This document shows positions 24,082 through 34,735 of a DNA stretch of 64,000 bases, piece by piece. The stretch comes from Urechis unicinctus (taxonomy: Eukaryota > Annelida > Polychaeta > Xenopneusta > Urechidae), in contig CM067346.1 in assembly GCA_034190875.2 (NCBI GenBank), positions 12,904,435 to 12,968,434 of the forward strand. Direction: 5' to 3'. The notes beneath the pieces were generated by a model, which ran no database searches, was not told the origin of the DNA, and worked only from the letters and a program-made list of their open reading frames with translations. Numbering within the stretch: position 1 is the stretch's first letter; each line of letters opens with the position of its first letter. The position numbers and the translations under genes were made by a program.

Positions 24082-24187
24082 TACATAACTATCTGACTTG
24101 TCTAACGGTAGACATTGCAACTGAACTACTGGCAAATACTGGGGATGATTCTGGGTCGTTCAGTTTCGTCCGCTGCCACATGTTAAG

Positions 24188-24188
24188 G

Positions 24189-24258
<70 letters not shown>

Positions 24259-24267
24259 GATGATGAC
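24188..24267. repeat. (ATG)n trinucleotide microsatellite
   Basis: About 26 tandem ATG/GAT units with one GTG interruption, 106 bp from the palindrome. The poly-His frame on the minus strand is an artefact. Confidence 0.95.
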
Positions 24268-26359
24268 AGCGCATTTAATGACACAGTGTAATTCGTTCAT
24301 GAAATTACGGTGCGTCGAGAACTTGATTGTCGAGATTTGATAGCAGTCTTCTCACAGTAAAGGAATCCTCAAGCCTATTATGCCAATTTTGTAACAAACA
24401 TGCTGACGAAGGAGGTAGAAAAATTAGTGGAGATGTGATGCGTTACGCCCTCGCCGAATTGTGGGACAGTTTAAGCGTGGTCATGTAAACAATACAACCA
24501 TGCTGATAACGTTGGTCTTCACTGCCATACAATATGTAATTCTGCAATATATGTGTTTAAACATTATTGCATTGCTGGTTCAGTTTAATCTTTCCTAAGC
24601 AGCGCCAGGAGAGGCTGGCACGGCGAGATTCATCGACTTGTAGCTCTTGAATCATATCATAAACTACAAGCCGTGCATCGGTAGTGCGTGATATATTAAA
24701 AACGCTATTGTAATTGTGCACCAATAATGTACGAAGGCCAATTGGTTGTAAAGGAAGCACATTGAGATACAACTGTGACCGTAGAATACCACGGTGCTAC
24801 GTGATATTCGTCGCCTTTGTATTATCGTGCCGAGATATAGTATCGCTTTAAAATATGTTTGGTTATTCATTGACTATGCAATTTTGCCTAATAAACATTT
24901 TGATTCAAATTGGCCAGTCGTCGTATTTTATAATTGGCTCCCGAGTATTTTGTCTCATTGGAAAAAGCAACTGCAAATGACAGAAGGATATGTCGCGACA
25001 CCTCATCATTTAGGTGCAGTTCTAAATATATGAGCAGCGTAGAAATACACATGTATCAGATGAAAATATACACATGGTGCTGATATATGTAGGTGGTTTG
25101 TGTGAGGTGAAGCTAAGCGAGTTCATGCCAATACACAACATTAGACTAGTAGGCTTTATATAAGTGACGTTATACAGTTATAAAAATTATGCACTTTGAA
25201 CAATATGTGAGCAACCATCTATGTTTTGATTCATAAGTTGCGTTACAAGACACTACATTACTCGTTCCTCGCAATGAAGAATGGAAACATAAATCAGATG
25301 GTCCAACAAGAACCGTCAATATAGATCCGAAATAAATCGACAACGGCATATTCATAACAGTTACTCGCGGCAGTTATGCGTTCACAGGATCTGCCAATCA
25401 ACTGTCAGAGAAAGAAGTGAATATGAAGAGATATGTTTGCTATGGAGATGACGTGATTTTGCTTTGCTGGCTATGTACCAAACTGCTTTTAAACTCATTT
25501 ATTTATTCAGCATGCAACATTACATACACACCTTTGCGATGAACCCACATATTTTGCATTGCAAATAGTGGTTGTAATTATGTTTCCACAAATCTGCAAC
25601 CCCTACACCCGGATAATCAGCATCCTAAGCGCGAGGCTTGATATTTGAGTCCTATCACGCATTTGGATTCATGGCTATTGACAGAGGCATGCGGTGAGTT
25701 CTTTTTTTAGAATATTTGACTGAGCCTTAGTCGTTTGGAACAGCAAATAAGGCGTATTTGTGCATGACCTCGCATGTTCCCTCAAAAAGAAGCCTTATGT
25801 AAATAGAAGCCAATGACGCTCAGCAGTAATGTTTGGGTTCTTTGAAATGGTTCCATTGCGACACCCATCTTTTCATATTGTTCAGGACCACATGGCCGTA
25901 TCTAATAAAGCCAGTACCCTCAGTGTCTATGATTGGATCGAGAAGTTAAGTGGCTGCATAGGAGACTATTCATTTAGTAAATGACAACGTGCAGAATGCA
26001 CCGCAAAGCTAAGCAGCATCATTTTGTATTGATGAAGTAAGAATTTATTGACGGCAGCTTGGAAGATAAAATAACTATTATAAAAAGGCGGCTTACATGC
26101 AATCCTCTATGATAACAAACTTAACAATGGCAACTAGGGTAAGGGTTATTGTCGCACGTCACATGCTTTCGCTAATTGGAAAGTCACGTGGATGGATGGA
26201 TGTCTATGTCGTATGCGTCGCCTAGTCGGTTACGGATGCTTATACAATTAACATGGTACAACATGACTATTTATTACATATTAGCATATCTATAGCACCA
26301 CTTGACCATCCACCCAGGGGTGTCAGGTTGCCAGAAAACTGAATCAATAATGACTATTA
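24268..26359. other. No feature recognised
   Basis: No supported gene, RNA or repeat. Confidence 0.4.
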
Positions 26360-27280
26360 TGTAATGATGCCTATTTTTGAGTTTTTGTACAACTGGTTTG
26401 TGCTTTACATTACCTGATTCATGTAAGGGTTACACGCAAGTACAGGAATTCAGCTTGAGCCATGCTAGAAAACCAGCCACCATCTCTAATTTATTGTCAT
26501 CATGTTCAAACTTAGTATGGCAGTCGTTGTAGATGTGTTTCTGATGAGAAAGACTGTTTGGGAATTTCTTGTTGGATGGACGATATACAGCAGTCCTGTT
26601 TCGCCCGGTACCTTAAGATTGGAGCAGCATCGAATGAGAGTTATTATGAAGAAAAAAAATATTTTTTGTCTTTTGTCTTGCGTCAACATATTTGTTCTTG
26701 AACGGCCTCAGAATAGGTTGCGTCATGGTATATTGGATGAAGTTAATTCATATATTTTACCTAAGAGTAGCAAAATCTTGAGTATATCTGCGCGAGAAAT
26801 ATGATGCGTAAGATCCTTTAATTTATATTTAGCAGACATCTAAAGGATATGAGTATCAAATGTCGTGTCAGTATGATATTGTGTCAGGTTTCTCGGACGT
26901 AATGATTATAGGAAAGGTGCATTTGTCCACCGCGAATTTTAAAATGTATCTTGGCAGACAAATATTATGTCGACGTGAGAGAAATTTCATCAGATGGAAT
27001 CTTACTTGGAACAGTTGGTACTCAACACATTGTTTAGGTCAACACTGCTGTGATAATGTACTTAAACGCAAGGTGTTTCCCCGATGGCGTGCCAGGCATT
27101 ATGTTCAAAATAGCCGACTTTGTCGCCCTACAGCACTGTCGCATATATGACTTATTAGCTTGGAACAGCGTGCTTCACATACGCTGTAATAGAAGAATAG
27201 GCATTGGCGACAGAACCCACATTACAGCGCCCTGTTGCAAGTAACCGGTGAGCTTTATTTGCACAGCCCACAAGGGGCTT
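26360..27280. repeat. Diverged module P, copy 1 (pairs with 50,630-51,330)
   Basis: Ordered landmarks shared with the second copy are actggtttgtg, gacctgaat-like, gacaaatatt / gacaattatt, tgtgagag / cgtgagag, atggaatcttac, tgtcgccct, gaagaata(g/a)gcatt and tacagc(g/a)ccct. The orientation is the same. Frames open in one copy are broken in the other. Confidence 0.6.
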
Positions 27281-28059
27281 ATCTGTAGATGCTTTTATTT
27301 GTATATATAAGGTCGCAACGCACTTTATCCGTAGGCATTGCAATGGGCGCTTTGTACGGCCAAATTTGATGCGTGAGTATTGTTGAACGACCACATTTTC
27401 AGCAGAACGGCACCCGACCCCAAACCCGGTAAGTACAACTATTCCCAATAAATATCAATTATTAATAACAATTTGCGTCGGTTAAGCCTGACAAGGAAGC
27501 CGACTTCTAGTTTGATAAACTGACTGCAATATTCTCAGATTGCTTAGATTTGCGGTGTTTATCAACAATTTTACTAGATATCACGGAAGGGCGGCTGTTT
27601 TAAAGGGCGTACTTTTTCCTGTTCACATTATACTATGTGAAAAGATGTAGGCATATGTTAGGTCAATTCGGCGAAGAATATGTAGTTGGCTTGTTTGCGA
27701 CTGCTTGGTGCTATCGAATCAACAACATAAGGAATATTATGGAATACAGGCCAATGTCTATTAGAAAAGGACCACCGAAGTTGCTCTTGATATCCGTGCT
27801 TAATTTCACCGTGTCGGAATTTTGCTCCCAGATAGGAAACTCATTTAATGTTTAAACTTATGCAGTAAAAGAAAATTCCGCAGTCTCTCCTACGACGTTC
27901 GTAATGCTTAATTACCAGAGTAAAAGAGTGCATAATTTTACGAAAACGACCACGCTCTGAACAAGCGTTCTTTAAGCCTGGAGTTTGGAGTACACTCTGT
28001 TTTTGTCAAACCCACTCTCCTGTGTGCACTCGCGGCTAAAAAGAACCAAACGTTAGATT
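27281..28059. other. No feature recognised
   Basis: No supported gene or repeat. Confidence 0.4.
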
Positions 28060-29470
28060 CCTTCGTGAAATTAATTAGTTTTGCATGTAGCAAACATAAG
28101 TTGACTAATTAATGGACCTCACATGCACCTGCAGTCGCACGCAATGCTTTGCTGTGGTTCATTTTTGTAACATACAATCGTTTCAAACTTCATTCTGGTC
28201 TAAAGGATAAGTGTTTGTCTAATAATTGGCAAACACGTGTCATTTTAGTAGAGGTGGGCCAGTTATCTCGAATTCCCTAGCGTACACTTGATACAGGTAC
28301 TGTCAGAATCACACTGTTGAGGGAAGCAATCATATAAGCGGTAAGCGTTGCATGAATGCATATCCGTCAGTTACTATAAGACAATTTGAACCACAATATG
28401 CGTTCGTGTCTGTATAACTAATATATTGATTTGCAAAGCGTCAATATCTGCAAGTGAACGGATGGCGACAATTATGTTAACTCGACTGTAACTGTAACTA
28501 TGATATACCGACTTCCTCTTATCACCCCATGTTATTGCCTTGCGGAAATTGGGCGCAAGCGATAGTACACGCAACATGATTGCCTATGCGCCGAACCCGT
28601 TCCCATTTTATATTTGAAACAATTTTCATTAGATATTTGATCAAATTCTGATAAGGACATTTTATGCCAGTTTCTGTGCAGTCTTCAATATTTTTTACAG
28701 TAAAATGGTGTCGTAGATATCACACGCATAATCCAGTCAGTGTATACATTCGTGATGATAAGGCTTCCGTGATGTTGATTGCCAGTGCATGTTCACCCTG
28801 CGTTGTAGCGTTATGTGAGCCACATGAATATCCAAACTGTTACCACAACATTTAACCTCACATAATAAAATTTATGATAAATGGTGCTGGTGATGGAAAC
28901 TGTGTTCATGATGACCGAGTATCATTGTTAGTCAGGGGCGTACAGAATATAGACAATTGAAGATGTCTCAAGTTAATTTTTCAAACTCACAAGTCTCCCC
29001 TCAATGCCTGCATAGCAAGATAACGCTGGACATTATTTCTTCATGACCCTGGATTACTAAAACACGCTGGTCTAAATATCGTTGGTTATTTCTATACCCT
29101 CATCATCACTTATTTTCTGAAATATAGCATCAGTCCCTAAGTGCCGAAATGGCAGATATCAAATATTAACCATTCTAGATACTTACAAATATTGGTTGAC
29201 AGATTCAAGCTGCATTCAGTCTTTTTGAGGGGCGATGCATAATAAATAGAATGGCTTGATGAAACGATATGTGACCGCGTTTGCGTAGCATAAATTATAT
29301 TAAGCATACAAATGCAGATATTAATGGTGTTAAATGATCTCCTGCTGTTGTTATATATGCAGCACATGGGGGCTCTAAATGTACCCCTAGCACTTATGCA
29401 ATGTTTTCTATGGGTCTGTTAAGGTCTCTGATTATCATGATATAATGATCGGTAAACCTTGTACTTAATC
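28060..29470. repeat. Diverged repeat module R2/R3, copy 3
   Basis: Best partner is 52,040-54,300. Landmarks are gcggtaag(c/t)gttgcatgaatgca, gatttgcaaag(c/t)gtcaatatctgca, aattatgttaactcg, aggcttccgt, atttaacctcacataat, gttatatatgca and ctattgg/ctatgggtctg. Part also matches 10.0-11.9 kb. Confidence 0.65.
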
Positions 29471-29647
29471 CCACGAAGCTTCAGTAAACATCCGATAGCG
29501 GCGAAGTAGTGCCACATCAACAGCAACATGGATGTTAGAAAATTGGCACACTTCTATCGAAATGACGACGAACAAGTTGACACATTTTCAAAATGGATAT
29601 TTACTTAAAATATTTTGGAACATTCGCTGCAAATGCATCGCATAATA

Positions 29648-29670
29648 CATGCACACATTGCATACATACA

Positions 29671-29701
<31 letters not shown>

Positions 29702-30059
29702 CACATACATACATACATACATACATATACATCATACATATACATATACACATACATACATACATACATACATACATACATACATACATACATACATACA
29801 TACATACATACATACATACATACATACATACATACATACATACATACATACATACATACATACATACATACATACATACATACATACATACATACATACA
29901 GACCATCACACATACATACATACATACATACATACATACATCACACATACATACATACATACACATACATACATACATACATACATACATACATACATAC
30001 AGCATATTTACCTACATACATACATTTACATACCCATGCAATCATACATACATACATTG
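29648..30059. repeat. (CATA)n tetranucleotide array
   Basis: A long, near-pure run of catacata units with cacacata and gaccatca interruptions. Thinner catacata clusters continue to about 30,385. All three plus frames and two minus frames stay open because the unit contains no stop in them, so the frames are not genes. Confidence 0.97.
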
Positions 30060-30705
30060 ATCACGTTTCAATGAATCTTTACACCCACTCAATCATACAC
30101 AGCATGCACACCATTTTCACACCACTCGCCATACATTCATTCATATGGAACATACATGACATGCAGCCACATTAGACGTGCACATACATACATGCCAAAT
30201 TAAATACACGCCAATACATACATATTTTCATTTTGCTGCTATGTGAATACATACATACGTGATACATTACATTCAGAAATATAAACATAGAATGTGTTAC
30301 AATGATTACCTCGTAAGTGCAGCATACATAGCAACATACAAACCATACATCAAATACATCTACATCTACATACATACAAACATACATTAATACGAACACG
30401 GTAGACATACATGTCCTATAATACAGTCTGCAGATGCATACCCCGCGTATATCCTCACCAATAGGTCACATATATAGCAAGAGCATACATCACAACGCTG
30501 ATACTATAAGCATACATAAGCAACTAACTCAACAAAGAAAAGCTACCAACATATGTAGTGTTATGTAATCATATTTCACTACACAAGGCTCTTGTGAAGT
30601 TTTCCATGAATAAAATCTCATTACTTCCACCCTTTATGAGGCTTCTTTGGTATAAGGCGTACTCTTGACACCAACGACGAAAACAGCCGACTCGTCGTTG
30701 CTCCC

Positions 30706-31918
30706 CTATATTTGTTTGTATGTCTCTGAATAAGGAATTTTGGACGAATGAGTCAAGCTTGTGTTATTTAGATTGGTGGATGGGTTGTACGTTACAGTGG
30801 TCATCGCTCGTTGTCCCGGATGACTGTGAATGCAAGTCATGTCTGATGGTCTATCGACACAGTGCTTATAGTTCTGGAGCGTGTCCATGTGTATCGTATT
30901 GGGACGTGGTTGACGGGGACGGAATAGGGCCACAAGTTGTTGGCGGAACTTCTCACCCGTGGCACAGTAGAGGAAGAAGTTCATCGAGTGGTTGAGGTAC
31001 ATGAGTAGTTCTGTAATGGAACGAATCATCTTCAGCAAAGCTATTCTTTCCTCTTGTCGAAGTTTACCTATAAGAGCATTCGCAATGAGCATACTATTCA
31101 TAGGTAAGGTAGTGATGAGAAAGGCGAAGGAAATCGTGAGAAGCATGATGGTCACTTTCATGCTACCTTCCGATGTGGAGCTACTCTGACTTCGCTGAGT
31201 GGATGTTCCAGCACGGCGTGAACCGTTGGTCGCCCTGCGCACATCCGCTCTCTCTCCATATAAAAGCTTACGATTGCGCTTCGACGAAATCACTTGCTGA
31301 ATGATGAGACCATTGAATATAGATATAATCACCACTGGGATGTACGAGCATATAAACGCGTCCACCCATGGCCAAATATCCATCACTACCTCTTCAAAGC
31401 CAAGGCCAGCTTCGCATTTCGTGATTGTTATGCCGGCTAAATTGTAACTTTTAACTTCCGTCGTCCAGAGGAAGTGCATGTTAATGCAGAGGAGGAAGAA
31501 AAGCTATGCGATTGTCGCACATCGTCGGCGCATGTAACGGCCAGCAAATGGCGAGATATCGCTCCACTGTGACAGCAATAATAAGCCAAACTGAATAGTC
31601 ACTGACCGTAAACGCCAGTACAGTTATGAAGCCACAGCTCCATCCGTACTTCTGCTGAAGATCGTAACCAGTGAGCTCCCTCACCCAAATTCTCAATAAT
31701 CCAAGGTACAAAACCAACGTATCTGTAATAGACAGGGCGGCCAAGTACCTGTAAGTTGACTGCTTATTCATTGGCTTACGTGTGAGTATGACAAAAGAGA
31801 GTATGTTACCCACAGTACCGAAGAATAGTATAATGGGTGGGATATAGAGTAACAAGTTCTTGTGGATGCGGTACTCTGAGTACACCCAAAGGGACTCCTC
31901 GTAAATCGGAATATGCAT
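30706..31918 (-). pseudogene. Peptide-type rhodopsin-family GPCR with one frameshifting deletion
   Basis: Reading on the minus strand from ATG at 31,918, the first frame carries TM1 (with FGTVGNILSF), TM2 (LSITDTLVLY, conserved Asp), the conserved Cys before TM3 (WSCGF), TM3, and ERYLAICWP (DRY variant). It runs out at a TAA near 31,481. A second frame (about 31,500 to the stop at 30,706) resumes in TM4 (LLCINMHFLW). It has the extracellular-loop Cys (ITKCEAG), TM5 with a Pro, a basic/Ser-rich third loop, TM6 (ITTLPM), TM7 with NHSMNFFLYC (NPxxY variant) and helix 8 (GEKFRQQL). Compared with the 55.6-kb copy, 23 bp are missing at the frame break. It is otherwise complete, with no intron. Family: GPR139-like/FMRFamide-receptor-like; ligand unknown. 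A sequencing error is possible but unlikely for 23 bases. Confidence 0.9.
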
Positions 31919-31966
31919 TGTGTCGCTACGATTACATTGACCAAGTTCAGTAATCAAACAATAGAA

Positions 31967-32110
31967 TCATTCTCCGTTTAAAGTCTGCCAAGTCTCTGTC
32001 AATTCTTGTAATATAGTAGCTTTCTTTTCTGTTCCGAGTGCCCGGACGTACTGCAGAATTTCCCCCTCTGCAAAATTAATCGGATAGCCGTTCTCCTCTG
32101 CGAGTAGAAG
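31967..32110 (-). CDS. Coding-like island upstream of the GPCR (possible exon)
   Basis: The minus strand, after an acceptor-like CAG at 32,111-32,113, reads 47 codons to a TGA. It begins LLLAEENGYPINFAEGEILQ, continues YVRALGTEKKATILQELTET and ends WQTLNGE. The copy at about 56,125-56,250 keeps the same frame with conservative changes (EILQ..RAL.TEK.A..LQEL.ETWQTL), despite a short gap near its start. The TGA is in the same frame as, and 51 bp upstream of, the receptor ATG. It could be the end of an upstream gene, an upstream reading frame in the receptor leader, or a decayed exon. No family recognised. Confidence 0.4.
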   Translation of the reverse strand, partial: LLLAEENGYPINFAEGEILQYVRALGTEKKATILQELTETWQTLNGE

Positions 32111-32199
32111 CTGAAGGTATCTATCATGCACAGAAGACAAACAAGAGTGTCAATCAGCAAGCCAATAAAAAATACAGGATAAGATATCTACGGCTTTTC

Positions 32200-32430
32200 T
32201 GAAGCATAAACATAAATTTCGGCGCTTGATGAGACTTCCTACAAGTCACGAACGCGATAAATTCCCGTCCAATATTTCACAATCATCCGTCAGAAGGACA
32301 ACGGAGGCATGCTCTCACGGAGTGCAAACCAGTCACAAGAATGTATTTTGCAAAATCGCGTATGCCATTCCGATAGCCTTCCATTCTGTGTGTGATCGGA
32401 CAGTAACCCGTTGACAATGTAGGTTAAGTC
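32200..32430 (-). other. Second conserved island upstream of the GPCR
   Basis: The sequence is very similar to about 56,300-56,520, including ggaatggcatacgcgatttt, gactggttt and gggaatttatc on the minus strand. Copy B has an 84-codon open frame here, while copy A is interrupted. Coding status is unresolved. Confidence 0.35.
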
Positions 32431-33432
32431 TGAATAAGTAAACCTTGCCTGGCTACAAATATGTACAGAAATATATAAATGCATTAATTACTAGTATTTG
32501 TGGAAATAACAACAACGATGGAAATGGCTTATTCTATCCTGACACTAAACGCTAACAGGCTACAAAGCACACCTGCGCTTGCCATTTAAAGGATTTTACT
32601 GAGATCATATTGGGCAAGAACGTTTCTCAAAATGCTCCTAATGGAGAAAGTCAGTCATACGTCGCTGTTTTCTCTGTGCAGTCTACATCTGACATGAAAG
32701 TACTGCCATGCGGGTATCAAGCTCGACGCTGGTTTCGCTGCTCTATGGTTGATAATTACTGAAAAGGGCAGGTTTTATTCTACCAAGACGCGTTATGTCT
32801 TCAGAGGTTCCACGTGGGAGCGAGTTGCCAAGCTGAGCTGCGTAAGGTGGTAATCAATGGCAGATTTCATGATCAACACCCTTTCATTAGCATATTGTTT
32901 GGTCTAAGACAAAGCTTGCACGCAACCATCGATATATTAACTAAAAACAGCAGGTGTTTAAGTGTTCTCATCATGAATTGGTAGGCTGTTGGACAATCAA
33001 ACAGTGATTAAGCACAATATTGATTTATGCATCCCACTACACTGACAAATGACCATCGTCACTTAAGCTGACACATTGTTGCCTCATTCTGCTGAAATCG
33101 CCTTTTGATTCGGTTTTCTGGCTGAAGCAGTAGGATGTGTTTAGATTAACGATACAAAGGGTAGACTTATGCACCGAAGGTAAGTCTGCAAAAACTGTAT
33201 GTAGTGTCTGTATGATGTGTGGCAATCAGAGCGATTCTCTCCTTCTGTCTCACTCTCTCTTATTCTCCCCAACCAAATGTTCCTATTCTCACTTACTTGT
33301 ATGTCGCTATTGCTCTTGGACAGTATTTTAGTTTATCTTTACTTTTTTCTATATTACCTTCACCGTAATATACAACGAAACGATAGAAGAAATACGTTAG
33401 TAACTATTCTTACCTGTAAGATTGCCTTAGTA

Positions 33433-33723
33433 CTAGTCTGCTGGTACCAAACGAGTTCGTGATACACACTCAAAATAATCAAATATCCTCGCATATTTCT
33501 CAAGATTCAAGTCGTTTCCTTGCATGTTATTGCTTGAAAAACTCCAATCACGAATCGTCCGCCCATACACGAATTTCCTCTCCTGAATAGGCTTCCATGA
33601 TAAAGTCGTGAGGTTTTGCCCTTTGCACACGTCAGTAGTACCTTCCGCGTCGATGCTGTGATGAACGTCTGCAACTAGCTGGCAACTCGAAAGCGCGCTG
33701 CCCTGCTGCAGCAGATTGCCCAC
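33433..33723 (-). CDS. Coding-like open frame in the receptor block (no family recognised)
   Basis: This is a minus-strand frame of about 96 codons. The part reading SALSSCQLVADVHHSIDAEG, then TTDVCKGQNLTTLSWKPI, is kept in frame in the copy at about 57,660-57,790 (SKLSSCQL.AD.HHGI.TEGTT..CKGQNLTT.SWKPI), with mostly conservative replacements. Copy B has a stop just before this stretch and loses homology after it. Two cysteines and an NLT glycosylation sequon would suit a secreted segment, but there is no signal peptide. The initiator is uncertain; it could be an exon. Function unknown. Confidence 0.35.
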   Translation of the reverse strand: MGNLLQQGSALSSCQLVADVHHSIDAEGTTDVCKGQNLTTLSWKPIQERKFVYGRTIRDWSFSSNNMQGNDLNLEKYARIFDYFECVSRTRLVPAD

Positions 33724-34029
33724 GCAACTGTGGCTGCGCCTCCCACCAACCTAACCGCTATCGATCTCACGGCATAGTTGGTGTTGATGAATGGATCCTC
33801 ATAGACTAGCGCACATGTTAAATTCCCACATATGATTGGGGAATTCTAGCAATGATTATTTGCTAATTTATCAAACAATAGTCATCTAGATTTGTCGGCA
33901 AACGGGGTACTGATTTGAAAATAGCAGTGACGCCGTAATTAGCAATAACGCAGTTAGTTAACGACTCCATGGCATATTCATTGAAAGAGCATCAATCTAA
34001 TTAGGCCAGAAAGCATTGACACTCCCTCA

Positions 34030-34725
34030 CCATGGACCACAGTGTGGCTTTTGTCCTATTCGTCGCACGCAGCAACGTCAAAAGATTTAACGCCGCTCTT
34101 AGTCATCCTAGCATCTTATATACTCAGCTACATAACATTTATCTGGAATTTGATCAAAATGCTGGTGGCAATGGATAGCCAACCACTTGATGAGGTCATG
34201 AGATCATCAGATCGAACCGACTATAAACAATTCTAAGGCAACCTACGCCGGAAACTTACGCCAGGCTTTGCAAACCGCTCGCCAGATGTTGATGGACTTC
34301 CATCCATCACAGTTTATTGATCTGTTGCAAGTTAGAGCGAATGGTCGTCGTTCATAGTACAATCATGACCGTCTCAGACTTATTCAACTAATCAGGGCTT
34401 AGCGGATGTCAGCGTGCGTCCTCTTATGACTGGTAGCAGACAAGTGGCGAATTACAAAGGTTTTAAAGGTAATTGCGCTCAACTATAGCTTTATTGGCTG
34501 AGGTAGCATTCAGGGTGTTTGATGAACTACGTTGTTGCAGAAAACTTTCCTTGGCGAATGTAATGCGACATCTAAACTGTTATGAGCGCTTGTATCAAAC
34601 AGCATCAACTATGGGAATAGTTAATAATGAGGCACTCAATGAATTTGACAAGGTTTTTATGCAACTTTGTCACTTGCAAATACGACCTTCATATTCTCGG
34701 TATCATAAGTTCCGATAGATAATCG
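34030..34725 (+). pseudogene. Plus-strand coding-like blocks, probably a decayed gene
   Basis: On the plus strand the sequence reads MDHSVAFVLFVARSNVKRFN, then AALSHPSILYTQLHNIYLEF and DQNAGGNG, then a stop. In another frame it then reads ATYAGNLRQALQTARQMLMD and FHPSQFIDLLQV. From 34,473 an 81-codon frame contains ALLAEVAFRVFDEL and STMGIVNNEALNEFDKVFMQ. The copy at 58,325-59,000 preserves scattered parts (NAA.SHPSILY.Q, EFDQNAGGN, QMLIDF..PQ, STLGIVNN) in shifted frames with stops. I recognise no family. The pattern suggests an old gene, host or mobile, transcribed divergently from the GPCR. Confidence 0.35.
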
Positions 34726-34735
34726 ATTAGCTATG

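Larger units (their letters stand above)
30385..34735. repeat. Receptor-bearing duplication block, copy A
   Basis: This block pairs with 55,435-59,060 in the same order and orientation. The left edge starts at attaatacgaac(a/g)cg followed by ctataatacagtct. The right edge ends near ccatattctcggtatcataa followed by taatcgattagct. Similarity is visibly higher here than between the other modules, especially over the receptor and the islands upstream of it. Copy B lacks about 830 bp matching the 3' half of the receptor. Confidence 0.8.

Noticed and set aside
24089-24274. Poly-histidine open frame on the minus strand
   Set aside because: It is a reading of the (ATG)n microsatellite, not a gene.
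29593-30175. Long overlapping open frames of 88-186 codons
   Set aside because: They are readings of the (CATA)n array in several frames at once (Tyr-Ile-His-Thr and Tyr-Val-Cys-Met repeats), with no independent support.
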